From the NCBI GenBank assembly GCA_963724735.1, contig CAVRVX010000034.1, positions 62,001 to 126,000 on the forward strand: a stretch of DNA of 64,000 nucleotides, written 5' to 3'. The notes beneath the pieces were generated by a model. That model worked only from the letters and a program-made list of their open reading frames with translations. It did no database searches and was not told the origin of the DNA. Each line of letters begins with the position of its first letter. Position 1 is the first letter of the stretch. Below, piece after piece: positions 40,834 to 49,424 of this stretch. The DNA comes from Rhodoplanes sp963724735 (GTDB taxonomy: Bacteria; Pseudomonadota; Alphaproteobacteria; Rhizobiales; Xanthobacteraceae). The translations under genes were made by a program, and so were the position numbers.

Positions 40834-41934
40834 ATGCGAGCAGGTGCGATTGCAGCCGGTTTGGTCGCCATGGCGCTGGCGGGTTCGCTGGCGCTCGTCT
40901 TCGCCCAGAAGGGCGACCTCCCCGCTCTCCCATGGGGCAAGACAGCGGCAGAAGCGAGCACCAGCAGCGAATCAGCTGCACCGCCCGCCGCCGCGGCGCG
41001 AAATCCGCGAAGCGTGATCACGCCCATCGGCGAGTCGGACGTTGTGGCCCAGGCCACCCGGATGCCGGGAGCAGCGGCTGCGGCGCAGACCAGCGCACCT
41101 GCGGCGAGTGCGCCCGCGCCATCGGCCGCCACCGTCGTAAAGGGTCCGCCCTGCACCAATCCGAATGCGCTGGGCGTCTCGCGGGTGGTCGAAATCGACA
41201 CGACCGGCGGACCGGGCTTCGGCTTCGAGCACTTCAAGCAGTACGACTTCCTGCGTGCGGGCGAAGTGGTGTTGACCTTCGATGACGGCCCCTGGCTCAA
41301 CAACACGCCCGCGGTGCTCAAGGCGCTGGCTGACCAGTGCGTCAAGGCGATCTTCTTCCCGATCGGCAAGCATGCGACCTACTATCCCGAAATCCTCAAG
41401 GAAGTGTACGAAGCCGGGCACACGATCGGCTCGCATACCTGGTCGCACCAGGACCTCTCGAAGAAGTCGGTCGATGAAGGCAAGGAAGAGATCGAGAAGG
41501 GCATCAGCGCGGTCAAGGCGTCGCTGGGTCACCCGATCGCCCCATTCTTCCGCTTCCCGGCGCTCCGCCATCCGCCGGAGATGGTCAGCTATCTCGGGGA
41601 GCGCAATGTCGGCATTTTCTCGACCGACATGGACTCCTTCGACTTCAAGATTCGGAAGCCTGACCAGATCATCAAGAGCGTAATGGCGAAACTGAAGAAA
41701 CACGGCAAAGGCATTGTCTTGATGCATGATTTCCAGCACGGAACGTCGCAGGCGGTGCCCGAACTGCTGGCCGAGCTCAAGGCGAACGGGTTTAAGATCG
41801 TGCATATGGTGCCGAAAGGCCAACTCGATTCGCTGTCGCGATATGACGAAATGCTCGCCAAGGACGCGGCCACCGGACCCGTGACCGGTGGCGGACGTCC
41901 GACGTCGAGCGTGGTGAAGACGATCGGCGAGTGA
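40834..41934 (+). CDS. Exported polysaccharide deacetylase (NodB domain)
   Basis: 366 residues from ATG 40834 with AGGAG eight bases upstream. An N-terminal signal or anchor (AGLVAMALAGSLALVFAQ) and an Ala/Pro-rich linker lead to a NodB domain beginning at GEVVLTFDDGPWLNNTPAVL, with the metal-binding TFDDG and the HxxxH in SHTWSHQDLS, then PFFRFPALRHPP and IVLMHDFQ. All catalytic residues of carbohydrate esterase family 4 appear present. It probably deacetylates peptidoglycan or an exopolysaccharide in the periplasm. It is monocistronic and ends at a strong terminator. Confidence 0.9.
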   Translation: MRAGAIAAGLVAMALAGSLALVFAQKGDLPALPWGKTAAEASTSSESAAPPAAAARNPRSVITPIGESDVVAQATRMPGAAAAAQTSAPAASAPAPSAATVVKGPPCTNPNALGVSRVVEIDTTGGPGFGFEHFKQYDFLRAGEVVLTFDDGPWLNNTPAVLKALADQCVKAIFFPIGKHATYYPEILKEVYEAGHTIGSHTWSHQDLSKKSVDEGKEEIEKGISAVKASLGHPIAPFFRFPALRHPPEMVSYLGERNVGIFSTDMDSFDFKIRKPDQIIKSVMAKLKKHGKGIVLMHDFQHGTSQAVPELLAELKANGFKIVHMVPKGQLDSLSRYDEMLAKDAATGPVTGGGRPTSSVVKTIGE

Positions 41935-41955
41935 GGCAAATTCAGCTCTGATCGG

Positions 41956-41990
41956 GTTATGGCTGGGCTTTGTCCCGGCCATAACTTTTT
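41956..41990 (+). terminator. Rho-independent terminator after the deacetylase gene
   Basis: GTTATGGCTGGG (41956-41967) pairs with CCCGGCCATAAC (41974-41985) with a single U.G wobble, a six-base loop CTTTGT, and a TTTTT run at 41986-41990. It lies between converging genes and is one of the clearest terminators of the window. Confidence 0.88.
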
Positions 41991-42023
41991 GTGCGGGGGC
42001 GCCCGCGGCGCGACCGCCGCCAC

Positions 42024-43292
42024 TCAGATGCCAAGGGGGCCGAAGCGCTCCGCCCGATAGGGCGCGGGATCGCAGAACGGGGTCGCCCCGGTCATCATCT
42101 CGGCGACGAGCCGGCCGGTCACCGCACCCAACGTCAGTCCCCAATGGGCGTGTCCGGCGGCGATCCACAGCCACGGATGGCTAGGCGCTTGGCCGATCAC
42201 CGGCCGGGAATCGGGCAAGCAGGGCCGCGATCCCATCCAGGGCCTCGCCTCGACCGCCGGTCCGAGGGGAAACAACCGCTTCGCCGCCGGCATCACCCGC
42301 TCGAACTGGATCGGCGTCGGCGGCGCGTCACGGTCGGCGAATTCGACCCCCGTGGTGAGGCGAATGCCTTGTTCCATCGGGGCGAGGACATAGCCGCCCT
42401 CCGCGTCCAAAACGGGCCGCGCGAGCGTGGCATTGCCGCGCGGCCGGTAGTGGCGGTGATAGCCGCGCTTCACTGCGAGCGGCAGGCGTAGCCGGGCGGC
42501 GCGAAGGAGATCGTTGGTCCATGGGCCGAGCGCGATTACGGCGTGGCCGGCCTCGACGCTTCCTTCCGCCGTCTCGACGCGGCAGACCTGCGCGCCGCGC
42601 CGCAGGGTCATCGCGTCTCCCTTGAGGAAGCGGCCCCCCAACGCGGCGAAGCGCCGCCCGTAAGCCTGGGTCACCGCCAGCGGATTCGAGACGCTCGTCA
42701 CGCCTTCCCAGAACACCCCGCGGCGGAAGACCGGCGCGAGCGCAGGCTCGAGCGCGCGAGCGCCGTCGAGATCGAGAACGCGATGGACGACGCCGTAGCC
42801 CTCCGCGACCTTGCGTTCGAGGCCGGTTGCCGCGAACGCCTCCTCGGAACGATAAACCTTGAGCCAGCCGGTCTTGCGCAAATACCCCTCGGCGCCGCTC
42901 TCGGCCATCAGCGCCTCGTGCTCGGCGACGGCGCGCGCAAACAAGGGACGCATCAGTTTGGCCGTCTCGATCAGGCGCTGCGGCGACGACCAGGCGCGAT
43001 AGGCGAGCAGCCATGCCGCGATCGACGGCACAAACGCCAGGTGGTAGTTCGCCTCGGGCCCCCTTCCTGCGGCGACGCGCAGAAGCGTCTTCGCGTCGCT
43101 GGGAAAAGGGTGCGGAAAGATCGTTTCGCCTTCGATGATGCCGGCATTGCCGTAGGACGTCTCCTCGCCCGGCGCGCGCCGGTCGACCAGCGCCACGGCG
43201 AGCCCGCGCTTGGCGAGATGCAAGGCCACGCACGTGCCGATTATACCGGCGCCGAGCACGAGGACGTCGCTGCGCGCCACTGTTCGCTCCAT
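42024..43292 (-). CDS. D-amino-acid dehydrogenase (DadA-like FAD oxidoreductase)
   Basis: 422 residues from ATG 43292. The Rossmann motif VLVLGAGIIGTCVALHLAKRG is at the N terminus, then ETSYGNAGIIEGE (flavin site), ALGPWTNDLL, and the C-terminal GAVTGRLVAEMM with HAHWGLTLG, typical of DadA-type glycine/D-amino-acid oxidases of the DAO family. It would oxidise D-amino acids to 2-oxo acids and pass electrons to the respiratory chain. It stands alone, divergent from rpe. Confidence 0.9.
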   Translation of the reverse strand: MERTVARSDVLVLGAGIIGTCVALHLAKRGLAVALVDRRAPGEETSYGNAGIIEGETIFPHPFPSDAKTLLRVAAGRGPEANYHLAFVPSIAAWLLAYRAWSSPQRLIETAKLMRPLFARAVAEHEALMAESGAEGYLRKTGWLKVYRSEEAFAATGLERKVAEGYGVVHRVLDLDGARALEPALAPVFRRGVFWEGVTSVSNPLAVTQAYGRRFAALGGRFLKGDAMTLRRGAQVCRVETAEGSVEAGHAVIALGPWTNDLLRAARLRLPLAVKRGYHRHYRPRGNATLARPVLDAEGGYVLAPMEQGIRLTTGVEFADRDAPPTPIQFERVMPAAKRLFPLGPAVEARPWMGSRPCLPDSRPVIGQAPSHPWLWIAAGHAHWGLTLGAVTGRLVAEMMTGATPFCDPAPYRAERFGPLGI

Positions 43293-43454
43293 CTGCTGGA
43301 AACCGGAGGCTGGATCACGTCCGATATAGGAAGCGGACGCGCTCTCGTCATCGCCGCCTTGGCAGATCGCGCGAACGCATGCCCGAAGCGTCTCGGGCGT
43401 CCAATGATTGCTCCCCGTGAGAGCGCGTGATACCGAGCGGACAAGGAACCCGCC

Positions 43455-44156
43455 ATGCCCCTTCCCTTGCGCATCGCCCCGTCGATTCTCTCGGCCGATT
43501 TTGCGCGCCTCGGCGACGAAGTGCGCGCGGTCGACGCCGCCGGCGCCGACTGGATCCATGTCGACGTGATGGACGGTCATTTCGTACCGAACATCACGAT
43601 CGGCCCGGACATCGTGAAGGCGCTGCGCCCGCACAGCCGCAAGCCGTTCGATGTGCATCTGATGATCGCGCCGGCCGATCCCTATCTCGAAGCCTTCGCC
43701 AAAGCGGGGGCTGACATCATCACAGTGCATGTCGAGGCTGGACCGCACCTGCACCGCTCGCTGCAGGCGATCCGCGCGCTCGGCAAGAAGGCGGGCGTGA
43801 CGCTCAATCCCGGCACGCCCGTTTCAACAGTCGAACCGGTGATTGACAACGTCGATCTGATCCTGGTGATGTCGGTCAATCCCGGCTTCGGTGGTCAGAC
43901 ATTCATTCCAGCGGCGGTGGACAAGATTGCGCGGCTGCGCGCGCTCGCCGCCGCCCGGCCGATCGAGATCGAGATCGACGGCGGGATCAATCCGGAGGTT
44001 GCGCCCCTCGTCGCCCGCGCGGGCGCCAATGTGCTGGTCGCCGGCAATGCCGTGTTCAAGGCGGGCGGCGCCGAGGGCGGCGGGGCTGCGGCCTACGCTA
44101 GGAACATCGCCGCGATCCGCAACGCCGCCGCGCTGGGGCGCGGCGAAGTCGCGTAA
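43455..44156 (+). CDS. rpe: Ribulose-phosphate 3-epimerase
   Basis: 233 residues. The TIM-barrel motifs are complete: RIAPSILSADFARLGDE, DWIHVDVMDGHFVPN (catalytic Asp and metal His), FDVHLMIAPADPYLEAFAKAGAD, and VMSVNPGFGGQ, then IEIDGGINPEV. The enzyme interconverts ribulose 5-phosphate and xylulose 5-phosphate in the pentose-phosphate and Calvin cycles. It is followed 27 bases later by an unrelated low-GC gene. Confidence 0.97.
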   Translation: MPLPLRIAPSILSADFARLGDEVRAVDAAGADWIHVDVMDGHFVPNITIGPDIVKALRPHSRKPFDVHLMIAPADPYLEAFAKAGADIITVHVEAGPHLHRSLQAIRALGKKAGVTLNPGTPVSTVEPVIDNVDLILVMSVNPGFGGQTFIPAAVDKIARLRALAAARPIEIEIDGGINPEVAPLVARAGANVLVAGNAVFKAGGAEGGGAAAYARNIAAIRNAAALGRGEVA

Positions 44157-44183
44157 GCCGTCAACGGCGGCAGGCGGTATTCT

Positions 44184-45092
44184 ATGGCTCGCACGAAGAA
44201 GCCGAATATTAAAGTTAGTGCGAACGCGAGCGCAAAGGTCGCAGCTGTCGCGAAAGCATCCTATGCACGGAAGAGAACCACTACTGAAATAATCCCGCCT
44301 GACGTTACGCGTGCGAAAGCTCGGGCATGGCTCGATCTGGTTTCGCCGCTCACCGAATGGGCTGGCTTAAAGGGCGATCAGCTTCGTCTAAAACGGGACC
44401 AGCTCCGGCTGCAACGCGAAGACATACTCGCCGAAATAATTAGTCGCGCTAGAGAACGAATTGGCAGTCTTGAGAACGTTGACAAGCCAATTCCCAATAA
44501 GTTTATCGTTCCGTTTCTTGAGCATGCCTCGCTTGAGGGGCAAGACAGTTCACTAATCGACATGTGGGCGAACCTCTTAGCGTCAGCCGCGCAAAATTTC
44601 AGCTCATATCACAGTCACTTTGTGAGCATCATTTCACAGCTTTCCGCCAAACAAGGCGAAATACTTAAATCGATTATTGGCACTGAAAGCGCTTACGAAT
44701 GTGAGGTAGCGAAGGATAACATTATTACCCATTTTAAGGGCCGCCACATAAGGCAGTCAATCGAGCAAACTGCATCAGAACTGACTGAGCAAACCGATAA
44801 AGCGTTTTTCACAGCGATTGAGCGTCTCTTTGACCGTGCGGGGGTCGAAGTCGTCGGTATCTCTGTTGAGAACATAGAGACGCGCGCCTTTTTCTCCATC
44901 ACTCCCGAGTATCAGGTGTACGCTGACGACGATGAGGTTGACTACTCGATTTTGGAGGCCGTTGGCCTGATTAGGCGGGTCGACACAGAATTCTTTGATG
45001 TCGAAAACTGGGCAATTTCTGTCGTCTATTACCACTTGACGAGATCTCGGTTTTCACTTTTCGCTGGCGTGCGGCCTTGTGCGTCCCGATGA
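44184..45092 (+). CDS. Abi-alpha (DUF4393)-like protein, low GC
   Basis: 302 residues. The region about 47-135 (PLTEWAGLKGDQLRLKRDQL, then AEIISRARERIGS, then IPNKFIVPFLEHASLEGQDSSLIDMWANLLASAA) matches the pattern of the Abi-alpha/DUF4393 family, associated with abortive phage infection in Lactococcus. The rest contains EILKSI, helical segments and mixed-charge strands. The gene has lower GC than its neighbours: 24 of 60 and 27 of 60 G+C in 44641-44700 and 44701-44760. This points to recent acquisition. Defence function is inference from family and composition; no partner gene is adjacent. Confidence 0.7.
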   Translation: MARTKKPNIKVSANASAKVAAVAKASYARKRTTTEIIPPDVTRAKARAWLDLVSPLTEWAGLKGDQLRLKRDQLRLQREDILAEIISRARERIGSLENVDKPIPNKFIVPFLEHASLEGQDSSLIDMWANLLASAAQNFSSYHSHFVSIISQLSAKQGEILKSIIGTESAYECEVAKDNIITHFKGRHIRQSIEQTASELTEQTDKAFFTAIERLFDRAGVEVVGISVENIETRAFFSITPEYQVYADDDEVDYSILEAVGLIRRVDTEFFDVENWAISVVYYHLTRSRFSLFAGVRPCASR

Positions 45093-45164
45093 GGAGCCCT
45101 TTCCTCCACATTTCATAAGGGCATGGCATCGTCGCCTAAACTAATCAATACTTTAGGAACGAGT

Positions 45165-45746
45165 CTAAGCGCCCAGTCCGCGCAGCACGAGCGCCCACAC
45201 CCGTTCGAAGGCGGCGCTGATGCCGGGATCGGACCATTCCGCCGCATGGGCCGGATTATGAAAGCGGCCGGTCGCATCGATGACGGCGCGCGCCGCCTCG
45301 GCCGGATCGGCGACCGTGAACTCGCCTTGCGCGACGCCGTCCGCGATGATCCGGGAAAGTTGGCCGGCAAGCAGATCGACATGGGCGGCAATCACCTCGC
45401 GCGCTCCGGCGGCCAGCGCCACATAGGTCGCAAACAATTCGGGATCGCCTTGCACCTTTTGCTGTTTGACCGCGATCAGTGCGTCGAGCCAGCGGCGCAG
45501 CCGCTGCGCCGCCGGCCCCTTCTCCTCGACGATGACGGCGAGCGGCGTAGAGACGCGGCCGAGCCAACGCTCCAACACCGCGTCGCGCAGCGCCGCCTTG
45601 CTGGAGAAATGCCGGTAGACGCTGCCGTGGCTGACCCCGAGCACGCGGGCGACGTCGATCACCGTCGCCTTGCCCGGGCCGAAGCGGCGGAGCACGTCCT
45701 CCGCCGCATCGAGGATCCGTTCACGGGTGAGCGCTAAGTCGTTCAT
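45165..45746 (-). CDS. TetR/AcrR family transcriptional regulator
   Basis: 193 residues. The helix-turn-helix part is at the N terminus: TRERILDAAEDVLRRFGPGKATVIDVARVLGVSHGSVYRHFSSKAALRDAVLERWL, followed by a ligand-binding helical domain. TetR proteins repress transcription in the absence of a ligand. The start overlaps the stop of the aldo/keto reductase gene by four bases (ATGA), so both are one operon whose promoter carries a palindrome near 46797-46820. Confidence 0.95.
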   Translation of the reverse strand: MNDLALTRERILDAAEDVLRRFGPGKATVIDVARVLGVSHGSVYRHFSSKAALRDAVLERWLGRVSTPLAVIVEEKGPAAQRLRRWLDALIAVKQQKVQGDPELFATYVALAAGAREVIAAHVDLLAGQLSRIIADGVAQGEFTVADPAEAARAVIDATGRFHNPAHAAEWSDPGISAAFERVWALVLRGLGA

Positions 45747-46750
45747 GCCGATTTTTTGCGCTCGCTATCGAGCTGACCCATCTGCATCGCCGGATAACGG
45801 TCGCCGGCCGCCGCTCCGGAGGGCACCGCTTGCTCGATGCGGGCGACGTCGTCGGGCGAGAGGTGGACCGCAAGCGCCGCCAGCCCGTCCGCCAACTGAT
45901 CACGCCGCCGCGCGCCGATCAACGGCACGATATCGGGTCCGCGCGACAGCACCCAGGCGACGGCGAGTTGCGCCACGGTCGCGCCCTTGCCTTTCGCCAC
46001 CGCGCGCAACGCCTCCACCAGTGCGAGGTTACGCTCGACGTTCTCGCCTTGAAAGCGCGGGCTGTGGCTGCGGAAGTCGCGCGACGCAGCGCTGCGCTCG
46101 CGCGACCAATGGCCGCTCAACAGGCCGCGGGACAGCACGCCATAGGCGGTGACGCCGAGGCCGAGTTCGCGGCAGGTCGGCAAGATCTCCGCCTCGATTC
46201 CGCGCGACAAAAGCGAGTACTCGATCTGCAGATCGCAGATCGGATGCACCGCTTGCGCGCGCCGGATCGTGCTCGCGCCGGCTTCTGACAATCCGATATG
46301 ACGTACGTAACCGGCCTTCACCATGTCGGCGATCGCGCCGACCGTGTCCTCGATCGGGATCGCCGGATCGACGCGCGCCGGCCGATAAATATCGACATAG
46401 TCCGTGCCCAGACGCTGGAGCGTATAGGCGAGGAAGTTTTTCACCGCCAACGGCCGGCAGTCATAACCGGAGAAGCCGCCGGCGGGATCGCGTAACGCCC
46501 CAAACTTCACGCTGAGCACGACCCGGTCGCGGGGCACTTGCTGCAAGGCCTCGCGTAGCAGCAGTTCGTTGTGTCCGATGCCGTAGAAATCGCCCGTGTC
46601 GAGCAGCGTGATGCCGGCATCGATTGCGGCGTGGATGGTGGCGATGCTCTCGGGCCGATCCGCCGGACCGTAGAAGTCGGACATGCCCATGCAGCCGAGG
46701 CCAAGGGCGGAGACCTGCGGACCAGTGCGACCTAACGAACGAGACATCAT
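45743..46750 (-). CDS. Aldo/keto reductase
   Basis: 335 residues. The N-terminal SRSLGRTGPQVSALGLGCMGMSDFYG, the catalytic Asp-Tyr region LLDTGDFYGIGHNELLLREAL, Lys in VLSVKFGAL, and LAVAWVLSRGPDIVPLIGARRRDQL near the cofactor site are those of the AKR family. It would reduce aldehydes or ketones with NADPH. It is followed by the regulator that presumably controls it. Confidence 0.95.
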   Translation of the reverse strand: MMSRSLGRTGPQVSALGLGCMGMSDFYGPADRPESIATIHAAIDAGITLLDTGDFYGIGHNELLLREALQQVPRDRVVLSVKFGALRDPAGGFSGYDCRPLAVKNFLAYTLQRLGTDYVDIYRPARVDPAIPIEDTVGAIADMVKAGYVRHIGLSEAGASTIRRAQAVHPICDLQIEYSLLSRGIEAEILPTCRELGLGVTAYGVLSRGLLSGHWSRERSAASRDFRSHSPRFQGENVERNLALVEALRAVAKGKGATVAQLAVAWVLSRGPDIVPLIGARRRDQLADGLAALAVHLSPDDVARIEQAVPSGAAAGDRYPAMQMGQLDSERKKSA

Positions 46751-46782
46751 CGAGCTTCTCCTCGGTCAGGAAGGTGAGCGTC

Positions 46783-46820
46783 AGTATACAAATGTAATAA
46801 CAGATTTCAATATCTGTTAT
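46783..46820 (-). promoter_or_regulatory. Sigma-70 promoter with overlapping TetR-type operator for the akr-tetR operon
   Basis: On the minus strand TTGAAA (46810-46805) and TATACT (46788-46783) are separated by 16 bases. The inverted repeat ATAACAGAT (46797-46805) / ATCTGTTAT (46812-46820), nine bases per arm with a six-base spacer, covers the -35 element. It ends 47-70 bases upstream of the reductase start. A bound TetR dimer would block RNA polymerase. Confidence 0.7.
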
Positions 46821-46964
46821 CACAACTGATCGTGAAGGGAGATATGGAGCGCTATTTGGGACGGACGGCGCCTTTCCGAGATATTTGCCCGTTGCCATTC
46901 CGCCTTCGGCGCAATAGGCGAAGCAGAAGCCTTCTCACGACCCGGCTTTCTTCAAGGACGTGCA

Positions 46965-48269
46965 ATGATCCCCCGCTATACCCGCCCCGAGATGGCCGCG
47001 ATCTGGGACCCGCAGACGCGCTTCCGCATCTGGTTCGAGATCGAGGCGCATGCGGCCGACGCCATGGCGGAACTCGGGATCATCCCCAAGGAGGCCGCGC
47101 GCACGATCTGGGAGAAGGGCCGTGATGCCGTCTTCGATGTGGACCGCATCGACGCGATCGAGCGCACAACCAAGCACGACGTGATCGCCTTCCTGACTCA
47201 TCTCGCCGAGATCGTGGGACCCGAGGCGCGCTTCGTGCACCAGGGCATGACCTCCTCCGACGTGCTGGACACCTGTTTCAACGTGCAGCTTACGCGCGCA
47301 GCCGATCTGCTGATCGCCGACGTCGACGCGCTGCTCGCCGCGCTCAAGCGGCGCGCCTTCGAGCACAAGCTCACGCCGACCATCGGCCGCTCGCACGGCA
47401 TCCATGCCGAGCCGACCAGTTTCGGCCTCAAGCTCGCCTACGCCCATGCGGAGTTTGCTCGGGCGCGGGCGCGCCTTATCGCAGCGTGCAGAGAGGTCGC
47501 GACCTGCGCCATTTCCGGCGCGGTCGGCACCTTCGCGCAGGTCGATCCGCGCGTGGAGGCGCACGTGGCGAAAGCGATGGGGCTCGCGGTCGAGCCGGTG
47601 TCGACCCAGGTGATCCCGCGCGACCGACACGCGATGTATTTCGCCACCCTCGGCGTGGTCGCCTCCTCCGTCGAGCGGCTGGCGATCGAAATCCGCCATC
47701 TGCAGCGCACCGAAGTGCTGGAGGCCGAGGAATTCTTTTCCGAAGGCCAGAAGGGCTCCTCGGCGATGCCGCACAAGCGCAACCCGGTGCTCTCGGAAAA
47801 CCTCACCGGGCTCGCCCGCATGGTGCGCGCCTATGTCATCCCCGCGCTGGAGAATGTCGCGCTGTGGCACGAGCGCGACATCTCGCATTCCTCGGTCGAG
47901 CGGATGATCGGGCCCGATGCGACGGTTACGCTCGACTTCGCGCTCGCGCGGCTCGCCGGCGTCGTCGACAAGCTCTTGATCTATCCCGAGACGATGCAGC
48001 GCAATCTCGACCGCCTGGGCGGACTGATCCACTCGCAGCGGGTGATGCTTGCGTTGACGCAAAAGGGCGCGACGCGCGAAGACGCCTACGCCCTCGTCCA
48101 GCGCAACGCGATGAAGGTGTGGCGCGGCGAAGCCCCCGATTTCAAGGCGTTGCTAAAAGCCGATCCGGATGTACGGACGCACCTGGGCGAAGCCGAGATC
48201 GAGGCCCTGTTCGACCTCGCCCACCATCTCAAGCATGTCGATACGATCTTCAAACGGGTGTTTGGTTAG
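46965..48269 (+). CDS. purB: Adenylosuccinate lyase
   Basis: 434 residues. The superfamily signature is GSSAMPHKRNPVLSENLTGLARM (about residues 261-283), with the catalytic histidine region TIGRSHGIHAEPTSFGLKLAYA and the loop VHQGMTSSDVLDT. It catalyses two fumarate eliminations in purine synthesis (from SAICAR and adenylosuccinate). Length and start are normal for the family. It is divergent from the akr operon and precedes murI by about 90 bases. Confidence 0.97.
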   Translation: MIPRYTRPEMAAIWDPQTRFRIWFEIEAHAADAMAELGIIPKEAARTIWEKGRDAVFDVDRIDAIERTTKHDVIAFLTHLAEIVGPEARFVHQGMTSSDVLDTCFNVQLTRAADLLIADVDALLAALKRRAFEHKLTPTIGRSHGIHAEPTSFGLKLAYAHAEFARARARLIAACREVATCAISGAVGTFAQVDPRVEAHVAKAMGLAVEPVSTQVIPRDRHAMYFATLGVVASSVERLAIEIRHLQRTEVLEAEEFFSEGQKGSSAMPHKRNPVLSENLTGLARMVRAYVIPALENVALWHERDISHSSVERMIGPDATVTLDFALARLAGVVDKLLIYPETMQRNLDRLGGLIHSQRVMLALTQKGATREDAYALVQRNAMKVWRGEAPDFKALLKADPDVRTHLGEAEIEALFDLAHHLKHVDTIFKRVFG

Positions 48270-48360
48270 GCCAAAAGAAAGAAAAGAAAGGTATCGCATA
48301 TCCCTATGCTGGCCGCATCGAACAGGCGTTCGATGAAGAGAACGAACCGCCAGGACCTCG

Positions 48361-49227
48361 ATGTCTTATTCTCCCACCATCCTCGTCTTTGACTCCGGGC
48401 TTGGCGGGCTCACGGTGTTCCGCGAGGTCGTCAAAACGCGACCGGACGCCCGCTACGTGTACGTGGCCGACGACGCGTTCTTTCCGTACGGCCGTCATGA
48501 CGAGGCGGCGCTGATCGCCCGCCTCGTGCCGCTGATGGGCGAACTGATCGCCGTCCACCGGCCCGACCTCGTGGTGATCGCCTGCAACACCGCCTCGACG
48601 CTCGTGCTGACTCATCTGCGAGCGGCCTATTCCGTCCCGTTCGTCGGCACGGTGCCGGCGATCAAGCCCGCCTGCACCGCCTCGCAGACGCGGCTGGTTT
48701 CCGTGCTCGGCACCGAGGCCACCGTCGCGCGCGAGTACACGCGCGGGCTGATCCGCGATTTTGGTCAGGGCTGTGAGATATCCCTGGTCGGGTCGGCGCG
48801 GCTCGCGGGCCTCGCCGAGGCCGCCCTGCGGGCCGAGCTCGTGGACGACTCCGTCATTGTGGGGGAAATCTCGGCCTGCTTCGTCGAGCGCAGCGGCCGG
48901 CGCACCGACACGGTCGTGCTCGCCTGCACCCACTACCCGTTGCTGCATGATCGCCTGGAGCGGCTCGCTCCGTGGCCGGTCGCCTGGATCGATCCGGCGC
49001 CCGCCATCGCGCGACGCGTCACGCAGTTGCTCGGGCCGCCCAGCCCGACCGCTGCTGACGAGCGCTCCGCGCGCGACCGCATCGTGTTCACCTCGAACGT
49101 CGATCCGCCGCAATCGCTCGCTGCCGCCCTGGCGCAGCTGGGGCTCCGGCTGTTCGACGAGCTCGACCATGAGCCGGAAGAACCCTCCCTGCCCGATTTC
49201 CATCTCCGCGCCCGGCGCGGCGGTTGA
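48361..49227 (+). CDS. murI: Glutamate racemase
   Basis: 288 residues with the catalytic cysteine motifs VIACNTASTLVLTHLR (Cys near residue 75) and VVLACTHYPLLHDRLE, and the start ILVFDSGLGGLTVFREV. It converts L- to D-glutamate for peptidoglycan. The C-terminal 30 residues (FDELDHEPEEPSLPDFHLRARRGG) are charged and variable. It is followed by rpsD after a promoter and a leader hairpin. Confidence 0.96.
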   Translation: MSYSPTILVFDSGLGGLTVFREVVKTRPDARYVYVADDAFFPYGRHDEAALIARLVPLMGELIAVHRPDLVVIACNTASTLVLTHLRAAYSVPFVGTVPAIKPACTASQTRLVSVLGTEATVAREYTRGLIRDFGQGCEISLVGSARLAGLAEAALRAELVDDSVIVGEISACFVERSGRRTDTVVLACTHYPLLHDRLERLAPWPVAWIDPAPAIARRVTQLLGPPSPTAADERSARDRIVFTSNVDPPQSLAAALAQLGLRLFDELDHEPEEPSLPDFHLRARRGG

Positions 49228-49232
49228 GCGGT

Positions 49233-49260
49233 TTGACAATTCCGCCCGTTTCCTTAAATA
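49233..49260 (+). promoter_or_regulatory. Sigma-70 type promoter of rpsD
   Basis: TTGACA at 49233-49238 and TAAATA at 49255-49260 are separated by 16 bases, close to the consensus spacing. The start codon of rpsD lies about 165 bases downstream, which leaves a long leader containing a strong hairpin. Confidence 0.7.
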
Positions 49261-49268
49261 CCTCCTAT

Positions 49269-49290
49269 GCGCGGGCCGAGAGGCCCGCGC
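49269..49290 (+). other. Leader hairpin of rpsD with GAGA tetraloop
   Basis: GCGCGGGCC (49269-49277) pairs perfectly with GGCCCGCGC (49282-49290) around GAGA, a GNRA-type tetraloop. It begins about nine bases after the -10 element, so it would lie at or near the 5' end of the rpsD transcript. No T-run follows, so it is not an obvious terminator. It could stabilise the transcript or take part in S4 autoregulation; the latter is speculation. Confidence 0.5.
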
Positions 49291-49424
49291 AGCATTTCGC
49301 GACCCGTGGCGCGCGCTCGACGCTTGAGCGCGGACCTGTCGGTTCCGGCGAGCCGGGACAAAGGAGGGCGCGATCCTCAACTCACCCCAAACCGGCCGGC
49401 GCAAGCCCGCCGCACGAGGACGCG

